Assembly: GCA_043421945.1 (NCBI GenBank)
Contig: JBHOGO010000039.1
Location: 1-39,636, forward strand
Source: Thaumasiovibrio sp043421945
GTDB lineage: Bacteria > Pseudomonadota > Gammaproteobacteria > Enterobacterales > Vibrionaceae
Direction: 5' to 3'
DNA: 39,636 nucleotides
The notes under the pieces are model-generated. The model saw nothing but the letters and a program-made list of their open reading frames with translations. It did not search any database and was not told where the DNA came from. A program made the translations under genes and the position numbers. Positions 34,097-39,636 of the stretch are shown here, in pieces (the stretch's first letter is position 1; every line of letters begins with the position of its first letter).

Positions 34097-34723
34097 ATGG
34101 GGAACGCCGTTTTTAATGCTGCAAAAGTTGTTTGGGATTACCATCAATTATCGCAAACGCCAGTGAAATCTGATGTTATTTTGGTGATGGGAAGTAATGA
34201 CTTACGCGTTGCAGAGCATGCTGCGCAACTTTATCATCAAGGGCTTGCGCCTTTAGTTGTCTTTAGTGGAGCCCAGGGACGACTAACCGAAGCGTTGTTC
34301 GATTGCTCAGAAGCAGAAGCTTTTTCTCAGGTTGCAATAGAAAACGGTGTTCCGGTGACGGCAATTGCATTAGAAAAAGAAGCGACGAATACGGGTGAAA
34401 ACGTACGCTTAACGAAGGCGTTGCTTGAAAAACATGCACGTGCAACACAACGCCTCCTTGTGGTACAAAAACCGTATATGGAACGACGTGCTTATGCAAC
34501 TGTTCGTCAACAGTGGCCTGAAGTTGATGTTACTGTGGCGTCGCCCAATATCCCGCTGGTGGAATATGCCACGGATAACTTTTCTTTTGCTGAAGTCGTG
34601 ACGGCGATGTTGGATGATTTTGACCGAATTATTGATTATCCCGCTAAAGGATTTCAAGTCGAACAATCAATTCCTACAGAAGTACGAGCGGCGGCTGACT
34701 CGTTGCGCCAGCTCGGGTTTTAA
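34097..34723 (+). CDS. YdcF-family (DUF218) protein
   Basis: A 208-residue DUF218 protein. The motifs are VILVMGSNDLRVAEHAAQLY, LVVFSGAQG, EKEATNTGENV and LLVVQKPYMERRAY, close to E. coli YdcF, which binds S-adenosylmethionine. It has no signal peptide and is expected in the cytoplasm. AAAGGAG is upstream of the ATG, and it is the last gene of the yceH-GIY-YIG-yaeQ-ydcF run, closed by a strong terminator. It is a different subgroup from the TPR-DUF218 protein at 15913-16881. Confidence 0.9.
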   Translation: MGNAVFNAAKVVWDYHQLSQTPVKSDVILVMGSNDLRVAEHAAQLYHQGLAPLVVFSGAQGRLTEALFDCSEAEAFSQVAIENGVPVTAIALEKEATNTGENVRLTKALLEKHARATQRLLVVQKPYMERRAYATVRQQWPEVDVTVASPNIPLVEYATDNFSFAEVVTAMLDDFDRIIDYPAKGFQVEQSIPTEVRAAADSLRQLGF

Positions 34724-34770
34724 TTTAAGAGCATGAGTCACTCCTAAATTACACTCGTAGCATTCATATT

Positions 34771-34797
34771 AAAAACGCGCCCTGATGGCGCGTTTTT
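34771..34797. terminator. Bidirectional terminator
   Basis: AAAAACGCGCC (34771-34781) pairs perfectly with GGCGCGTTTTT (34787-34797). It stops the ydcF run and the convergent thi operon. Confidence 0.92.
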
Positions 34798-34838
34798 TGT
34801 TTATCAATACTGAGTAAATGTTAGTCACTACTTGATGG

Positions 34839-35513
34839 TTAAGCGTTTAACCCTTGCTGCCAAAATGCAATTTCCATGCGTGTTGCGGTTCGGAATATAT
34901 GCACCAGAGCTTGTCCGCGCTCTGAGTTGAGTGGAATATCTTTTAATAATCTATCTAGACGCGCGCGAGTTTTGTCTGCCCCTTGTTGGAAGCATTCTTC
35001 TGCGTACATCTCAACCCAGCTGCGGTAAGGGTTGCCTTCCAAAATAGTGCTACCGGTTGCAAGGGTGTCGTCGGTCATCAATGCCGCACCAATTTCAGCA
35101 TACCCGAGGGCGCAGGGTGCTAGGGCAACATAGAGATCAACCATATTGCCTTGTAAGCCGCAGTCGAGCACATATCGCGTATAGGCAACTGTCCCAAAGT
35201 CTTCGGGCTCAGCTTCCATATCCGATTCTGTTAATCCCCACTGATGACAGTAATTAACATGGTGTTGTATTTCTTGTGCCAACAAATTGTTCAATGAAGG
35301 TAGTGCATCACGCATTTCTTCTAGGTTACCCGACTTATAGATGGCGAGAGCAAAAGCACGTGCATAGTGCTTCAAAAACAAAAAATCTTGCTGTAAATAG
35401 TGTTGATAGTGCTTTTGTTTCAAGCTGCCGTTAGCCAGTGTTTTTACAAAAGTATGCTCTATATAGTTTTGCCATTCAGATTGACAGGCCGCAATGAGAT
35501 CCTGATGTTTCAT
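34839..35513 (-). CDS. tenA: Thiaminase II (aminopyrimidine aminohydrolase) TenA
   Basis: A 224-residue TenA-type enzyme that salvages thiamin breakdown products by hydrolysing aminopyrimidine to HMP. Catalytic positions are present: Asp43 (QQDFLFLKHY), Cys134 in LAPCALGYAEIG, YRSW (163-166) and the C-terminal Glu in MEIAFW. It is the last gene of the thi operon, 11 bp after the binding-protein gene, with AGGGA before the ATG. Together with the ABC transporter and ThiD it forms a salvage route. No separate deformylase (YlmB type) gene is seen. Confidence 0.95.
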   Translation of the reverse strand: MKHQDLIAACQSEWQNYIEHTFVKTLANGSLKQKHYQHYLQQDFLFLKHYARAFALAIYKSGNLEEMRDALPSLNNLLAQEIQHHVNYCHQWGLTESDMEAEPEDFGTVAYTRYVLDCGLQGNMVDLYVALAPCALGYAEIGAALMTDDTLATGSTILEGNPYRSWVEMYAEECFQQGADKTRARLDRLLKDIPLNSERGQALVHIFRTATRMEIAFWQQGLNA

Positions 35514-35524
35514 CGATTCAATCC

Positions 35525-36469
35525 CTATAAAGTTGGTAAGTAAGTGGACGTTACAGGTGCTTTTTCGATAATGCCTTGAGCTTCAAGGAAGTTGGCATAT
35601 GTCTCATAGCGTTGAGGATCGACGGCAGATGGGCGCAATGCAAAGCGCGGTAAAGTATCACGCCATGCACGTTTGTTAAGCTCGTTGTCGAGTGTATCCG
35701 GTGAGTATGCGATAAACTCTTCCCATGCTTTATCGGGGTTGTTGATGATGTATTGTGTCGCAAGCTCTAATGCGCGGTTAAACTTCTTTAGAGCAGCAGC
35801 ATCGTGGTTGGTTTGGTTAGCAACAATGACGAGTTCATCGTATGCCGGTACGCCATGTTCTTCGGGATAAAATGCGACGGAGTTGTACCCTTCTAGCGCA
35901 AGCTGATTACTTTCGAAGTTACGTAAGCCTCCCCAAATAGCATCCACTTTTCCTGACGCCAATGAAGAAGAAAGGGCCCAACCGACATTGATAATGTTGA
36001 CTTCTTCGAACTCAAGCCCACTGTGCTCAATCATTGTACCAACGGTAGAACGCTCATGGCCTGGGATAGCCACACCGACGTTTTTGCCCTTAAGCTGAGT
36101 CAAAGATGAGATACCACTTTTTTCTAAGACCATTAAGCTATTTAAAGGCGTAGCGATCAATGTTGCAGAACGGATTAACGGTAAGCCTGCCGCAACGTCG
36201 ATGGTAAGAGTAGGCTGGTAGCTCACTGCCATATCGACACGACCAGCAGCAACCAGTTTAGCGGGTACGCTGGGGTCAGCAGGCTCTTGGATGTTGATAG
36301 TTAAACCTTGGTCTTCAAATAATCCATTTTCTTGGGCAATAACGATTGGGCCATGGTTTGGGTTGACGAACCAATCAAGCATTAATGTCATGTCTTTCGC
36401 ATTAACATGGCTTGTCGCAAGTAAAGTACTTAATACTAGCGCTGCTTTTTTGAGCGGTTGCTGTGTCAT
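35525..36469 (-). CDS. thiY: Thiamin-pyrimidine ABC transporter binding protein (ThiY-like)
   Basis: A 314-residue periplasmic binding protein of the NMT1/ThiY group. The signal peptide is cleaved near residue 24 (SHVNA), then MTLMLDWFVNPNHGPIVIAQ, the hallmark of pyrimidine-precursor binders. VDMAVSYQPTL and GKNVGVAIPGHERST follow. It probably binds formylaminopyrimidine or HMP. It is third in the transport trio after ThiZ and ThiX, with AAGGAA upstream and 49 bp between it and ThiX. Confidence 0.92.
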   Translation of the reverse strand: MTQQPLKKAALVLSTLLATSHVNAKDMTLMLDWFVNPNHGPIVIAQENGLFEDQGLTINIQEPADPSVPAKLVAAGRVDMAVSYQPTLTIDVAAGLPLIRSATLIATPLNSLMVLEKSGISSLTQLKGKNVGVAIPGHERSTVGTMIEHSGLEFEEVNIINVGWALSSSLASGKVDAIWGGLRNFESNQLALEGYNSVAFYPEEHGVPAYDELVIVANQTNHDAAALKKFNRALELATQYIINNPDKAWEEFIAYSPDTLDNELNKRAWRDTLPRFALRPSAVDPQRYETYANFLEAQGIIEKAPVTSTYLPTL

Positions 36470-36518
36470 TCTAAATTCCTTGTCTTTATTGTGATTATCG
36501 TGGCGTTTTGACTTGTAC

Positions 36519-37277
36519 TTATGTTTGACTATTCCAAGGAATAGCTTTTTTTAATATATTGTCCGTAATGAAATACAGGGTGATTGACATACAAGCGAGC
36601 ATTAAGAGAGCAGCGAACATCTCAGCGATCATCATGCGCGCGTTAGCATGTAGCATGAGATAACCTAAGCCTTCACTGGAACCTACCCATTCACCTACAA
36701 CAGCACCGATAGGGGCGACGACGACAGCAACACGTATGCCTGATGCAATGGTTGGTAGTGCTGCGGGTAATCGAACGTAACGTAAAAGCTGCCATTTAGT
36801 CAGGTTCATGGTGTGCGCTAAATCTAAGTATCCCGTGGGTGTTTGCCGCAGCCCGTCGTAGCAGCAGGTTGTAACAGGGAAAAAGATGATGATGGCTGCC
36901 ATCACGACTTTCGATGCGATCCCATAACCTAGCCAAAGCATTAATATGGGAGCAATCGCAAAGACGGGGATCGCTTGGCTAGCGATGAGAATAGGCAATA
37001 ACCAGCGACGCAATGGCGCGAATAACAGCATCTGCAGGGCAAAAAACAGTCCCATACTTAAACCAAGCAGCAAACCGAGACCAATTTCTATTGCCGTCAC
37101 TTTTGTATGACGCCAAAGAACGTCATAGCGAGTGAAAACATTCTCTATAACTGCAATGGGTGAAGGCAAAATAAAAGGCGGGAGCTCAAAGAGATAGATC
37201 ACTAACTGCCACAGTCCGATAAGGAACAAAAGGCTAGTGAGACCACGAACAATTGTTTGGCAGTGTTTAGCAATCAT
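36519..37277 (-). CDS. thiX: ABC transporter permease (ThiX-like)
   Basis: A 252-residue inner-membrane permease of the BPD/SsuC type with about six hydrophobic segments. The cytoplasmic EAA-like loop is ...LAHTMNLTKWQLLRYVRLPAALP. It pairs with the ATPase ThiZ upstream (overlap 11 bp, GGAGG before the ATG) and ThiY downstream. Its substrate is inferred from operon context and the riboswitch: a thiamin pyrimidine precursor. Confidence 0.9.
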   Translation of the reverse strand: MIAKHCQTIVRGLTSLLFLIGLWQLVIYLFELPPFILPSPIAVIENVFTRYDVLWRHTKVTAIEIGLGLLLGLSMGLFFALQMLLFAPLRRWLLPILIASQAIPVFAIAPILMLWLGYGIASKVVMAAIIIFFPVTTCCYDGLRQTPTGYLDLAHTMNLTKWQLLRYVRLPAALPTIASGIRVAVVVAPIGAVVGEWVGSSEGLGYLMLHANARMMIAEMFAALLMLACMSITLYFITDNILKKAIPWNSQT

Positions 37278-38016
37278 AGCCGCCTCCTAGCTGTTCGATG
37301 ATCTGCTGATGGTGCAAGGCGAGGGTGGGGTCAATCCTCCTCGGTGGTGACGTGTTTGGTGTTTCTAATAAGGCTAATTGTGCCGGTTGGCTTTGCATCC
37401 AAAAGAGCTGATGACCAAGTCGCAATGCCTCTTGGGGATCATGCGTGATGAGTAGAACATCTTTCTCTGCTAATAGCTCAGCACTTAGGTTTTGTAGCTT
37501 ATGACGTGTTACGGCGTCCAAAGCAGAAAAAGGCTCGTCCATTAGCACAACGGGTTTATCTTGCATTAACGTACGAGCCAGGGCGACGCGCTGGCGCATT
37601 CCACCCGAAAGTTGGTCAGGGCGCTTATTCGCTATGTCTGATAAACCGACATCAGACAAGAGTTGCTGGGCACTGTCAAGCTGACGTTTTGATGGCTTTT
37701 TACCTTTTATAACAATAGGTAAACAGACATTTTCGATAACACTTAACCAAGGGAAAAGTAAATCTTGTTGCCCCATATAGGCGATATGCTGGTTTGTTAA
37801 CGGAATACGCATATCTTCATCTTGGAGGTAAGCGTTTCCCTTGACGGTATGTTGAGAAGAGATGAGACCTGCGAGCATCCTCAGTAAGGTTGTTTTACCA
37901 CACCCGCTTTGACCTAAAATACAGGTCCAGCCTTCAATATTCAGGCTAAGGTCTTGGAACAGTGGTTTAGCCTCACCTTCAAAGATAAGGCTAAAATTTT
38001 CAATGACAATGCTCAT
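37267..38016 (-). CDS. thiZ: ABC transporter ATPase (ThiZ-like)
   Basis: A 249-residue ATPase. Walker A is GQSGCGKTT (about 34-42), the signature is LSGGMRQRVALARTL, Walker B is VVLMDEPFSALD and the switch is LLITHDPQEAL, all intact. The Q-loop region reads AYMGQQDLLFPW. It powers the ThiX permease. The ATG overlaps the thiD stop codon by four bases, and its end overlaps thiX by 11 bp. Confidence 0.93.
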   Translation of the reverse strand: MSIVIENFSLIFEGEAKPLFQDLSLNIEGWTCILGQSGCGKTTLLRMLAGLISSQHTVKGNAYLQDEDMRIPLTNQHIAYMGQQDLLFPWLSVIENVCLPIVIKGKKPSKRQLDSAQQLLSDVGLSDIANKRPDQLSGGMRQRVALARTLMQDKPVVLMDEPFSALDAVTRHKLQNLSAELLAEKDVLLITHDPQEALRLGHQLFWMQSQPAQLALLETPNTSPPRRIDPTLALHHQQIIEQLGGGYDC

Positions 38017-38819
38017 TTATTTAAAGCATAAAAGTGGTTGACGGGACCGTGGCCGTGACCAATTTTAAGCGCATCTGCATGTTGAATAGCAGCGGTAATA
38101 TAGTCTTTAGCTCGACTGACTGCGGCATGGAGATCGTTGCCTTGTGCTAGATAACTGGCAATGGCTGACGAAAGCGTACAGCCTGTTCCATGGGTATTTT
38201 CTGTTTTGTGGCGAATGACAGTGAATGCCTGTTGTTCATTTGCCGTGATCAGAAAGTCTGTCGCATGATCATCAGCATGATGGTGGCCACCTTTTAATAA
38301 TATTGCGTCTGTGTTGAGGCTTTTAAGTCGAACAATTAGCGCCTCAATCTCTTCTGCTGTTGAAGGGACTGGTTGATTGGTCAGTGCGGCCGCTTCAGGT
38401 AGATTTGGTGTAATGACAGTGGCGAGTGGTAACAGGTTATCAATCAGACTTTGAATAGCATCTTGCCTTAATAGAAGATCACCGCTGGTGGCAACCATTA
38501 CAGGGTCAAGGACAATATGTGCTGGTTGATACTGCTTCAGTTTTTCTGCAACGATCTTGATAATATTGCTATCCGCGAGCATACCAATTTTGACCGCTTT
38601 CACATTCAAATCAGTAAAAATAGCGTCGAGTTGTTGAGCGATAAAGTCAATATCGATAGGCAGGATGCCATGAACACCCATTGTGTTTTGGGCAGTAAGA
38701 GCAGTAATCACTGAGCAGGCATAGCCACCTGTGGCAGAAATAGCTTTAATATCGGCCTGAATACCAGCACCGCCACCGCTATCAGAACCGGCAATTGTTA
38801 GTGTAATTGGAGTAGACAT
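38013..38819 (-). CDS. thiD: Hydroxymethylpyrimidine/phosphomethylpyrimidine kinase ThiD
   Basis: A 268-residue kinase that phosphorylates HMP twice to HMP-PP. Motifs are IAGSDSGGGAGIQADIKA, KIGMLAD, LDPVMVATSG, TPNLPEAA, LLKGGHH and THGTGCTLSSAIAS. The start at 38819 (MSTPITLTIAG) is preferred, with TAGGGA as ribosome-binding site; in-frame ATG codons at 38825 and 38861 are upstream alternatives, and the 38861 one lies in the leader. First gene of the operon, under a TPP riboswitch. Confidence 0.95.
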   Translation of the reverse strand: MSTPITLTIAGSDSGGGAGIQADIKAISATGGYACSVITALTAQNTMGVHGILPIDIDFIAQQLDAIFTDLNVKAVKIGMLADSNIIKIVAEKLKQYQPAHIVLDPVMVATSGDLLLRQDAIQSLIDNLLPLATVITPNLPEAAALTNQPVPSTAEEIEALIVRLKSLNTDAILLKGGHHHADDHATDFLITANEQQAFTVIRHKTENTHGTGCTLSSAIASYLAQGNDLHAAVSRAKDYITAAIQHADALKIGHGHGPVNHFYALNK

Positions 38820-38825
38820 TCGCAT

Positions 38826-38846
38826 CCCTATAAAACAGGCATAGGG
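38826..38846 (-). promoter_or_regulatory. Hairpin sequestering the thiD ribosome-binding site
   Basis: On the minus strand CCCTAT pairs with ATAGGG, with a 9-bp loop. ATAGGG is the thiD Shine-Dalgarno region (TAGGGA, five bases before the ATG), so closing the hairpin would block translation. A longer upstream hairpin (ACAGGA with TCCTGT, about 38853-38882) lies between it and the aptamer. No T-run is present, so translational rather than transcriptional control is favoured. Confidence 0.6.
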
Positions 38847-38880
38847 GAGCAGACAGGACAATATGACTAGAGAGTCTCCT

Positions 38881-38966
38881 GTTAGTTCCCTACGCCAGTG
38901 TTAACTGAATCAGGTTCAACGGGTCCTGTGTATCCACAGTCTCAGCCTTTTGGCCCCCCGACTAAC
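38881..38966 (-). promoter_or_regulatory. TPP riboswitch (THI box)
   Basis: On the minus strand the aptamer is closed by GTTAGT (38966-38961) and ACTAAC (38886-38881). Between them lie the conserved elements GGGG-GCC, GGCTGAGA, ACCCGTTGAACCTGAT and GCGTAGGGA, in the standard order. It binds thiamin pyrophosphate and should lower expression of the downstream thiD-thiZ-thiX-thiY-tenA operon. Confidence 0.97.
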
Positions 38967-39475
38967 GTACTATCGCTTCATGAAGTCTGCAGATTTATCT
39001 GCTTGTCAGCCATCATTCGCGTAGTTTTATTATCAATTTCAAATCAATTCATAGAGTGGAAAGACCTGAAATTACCTTCTTTAAAGGCATCGATATAGTA
39101 CACACTAAAGGGAAAGCTTGTCTAGTCTGAGTTGACTTACAATCTATCCTTAAAAGGAATAATGATTGAATTGATATAGGGAATAGTTTACTGGTGTAGT
39201 ATCACGACACTTGTTATTTATAGTTTTTTCGTTCTCAGTATTGATAATTGTACTAGTAATATTCTGATGAGTTCAGAATTAAATGATGATAATAAAAGGT
39301 TGTAGTACAAAGTGAAATTCATACAAGATAGCTTGATCTTAGTGCCTAAACATCAGCTAACTCTCTTTTTTTATCATCAACATAGTCAATATATGCTAAT
39401 ATTCTATCCAAAGTTAAGGTTCTAGCCTTAGTTTGACGTTATAATAGTTTAGTCTCAATTATAAATGTAGATATT
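38967..39475. other. AT-rich upstream region, with two palindromes
   Basis: About 510 bp without a recognised gene. Just upstream of the riboswitch are two palindromes, CTTCATGAAG (38976-38985) and GCAGAT-TT-ATCTGC (38989-39002), which may be operators or promoter-linked structure. Towards the right a TATAAT (39440-39445) and TTGACG (39433-39438) precede the truncated gene. Base composition is AT-richer than the operon. Confidence 0.5.
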
Positions 39476-39577
39476 ATGATTAAAACGTATAATTTATTTC
39501 CTTTGGTCATTTCAATTGCATTATCTTGCCATTCCTACGCCACGATGGTTAATCCTATGTCCAGGGCAAGATCATGA
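39476..39577 (+). pseudogene. Truncated gene for a secreted protein, interrupted by the right repeat
   Basis: The ATG at 39476 opens a signal peptide (MIKTYNLFPLVISIALSCHS, then YA, with cleavage after YA). Native sequence continues for six residues (TMVNPM) and stops at the repeat edge at 39562. The frame then runs into the repeat and ends at TGA 39575-39577. The rest of the gene must lie beyond the element. The family cannot be told from so little; a fimbrial chaperone is only a guess. Confidence 0.65.
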
Positions 39578-39636
39578 ACGTTTTTCGAGCAAAATGATCA
39601 GTTTGACGATCAGTTTTACTTGTGATCTTATACTCC
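39562..39636. mobile_element. Right terminal inverted repeat, probable insertion-sequence edge
   Basis: A perfect inverted copy of bases 3-77, starting at CAGGGC. GATC sites lie at 39570-39573, 39596-39599, 39608-39611 and 39624-39627, and GATCAGTTT is repeated directly at 39596-39604 and 39608-39616. It begins inside the truncated secreted-protein gene. Both window ends show the same end of the element pointing inward, so the two copies are in opposite orientation. Confidence 0.7.

Overview
The window looks like a chromosomal segment of a marine gamma-proteobacterium, most likely Vibrionaceae (Vibrio, Photobacterium or a close relative). The basis is the family mix: GlgC of the Vibrio type, an AroG very close to the enteric enzyme, YceI/YceJ, YceH, YaeQ, YdcH, OvoA, and several chemotaxis and cyclic-di-GMP proteins. 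GC content by eye is in the low-to-mid 40s percent. I could not run a database search, so the genus is an inference. No tRNA, rRNA, CRISPR array, prophage or plasmid gene was seen.

Layout. Both window ends carry the same 75-bp sequence in inverted orientation, with four GATC sites per copy. They look like the outer edges of two copies of one insertion sequence whose bodies lie outside the window. The right copy interrupts a gene for a secreted protein. From left to right: NUDIX hydrolase, TetR regulator and alpha/beta hydrolase (0.2-2.7 kb); a SulP anion transporter with a tandem universal stress protein, with a CRP-like site upstream (2.8-5.3 kb); YceJ/YceI (5.8-6.9 kb); a PilJ/NarX-type chemoreceptor (7.1-8.8 kb); a TldD/TldE protease pair divergent from a G3E (CobW-type) metallochaperone GTPase (9.2-13.2 kb); an SDR enzyme, the ribosome-assembly GTPase YlqF/RbgA, a TPR-DUF218 protein, an outer-membrane protein, an HD-GYP phosphodiesterase and YdcH (13.6-19.7 kb); AroG and a HAD phosphatase (19.9-21.9 kb); glgCA for glycogen synthesis (22.4-25.2 kb); a diiron ODP-like protein coupled to a tiny degenerate chemoreceptor-like protein (25.3-26.7 kb); OvoA for ovothiol (27.5-29.7 kb); a degenerate GGDEF protein and a response regulator-GGDEF (29.9-32.3 kb); YceH, GIY-YIG, YaeQ and YdcF (32.5-34.7 kb); and a TPP-riboswitch operon for thiamin pyrimidine salvage, thiD-thiZ-thiX-thiY-tenA (34.8-39.0 kb).

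Working together. The thi operon is a complete uptake and salvage unit under a riboswitch, with a hairpin that can hide the thiD ribosome-binding site. glgC and glgA overlap and form the committed steps of glycogen synthesis. Signalling is a theme: one full chemoreceptor, one minimal receptor-like protein joined to an oxygen/iron-sensor-like protein, one HD-GYP and two GGDEF proteins, one of them degenerate. The most unusual parts are the ODP/mini-receptor pair and the TldD/TldE plus GTPase cluster.

Non-coding structure is rich: many perfect hairpins mark gene ends, and there are two pentanucleotide microsatellites, (AAAAG)6 and (GCAAA)14, and two unrelated 15-bp triplicated repeats.
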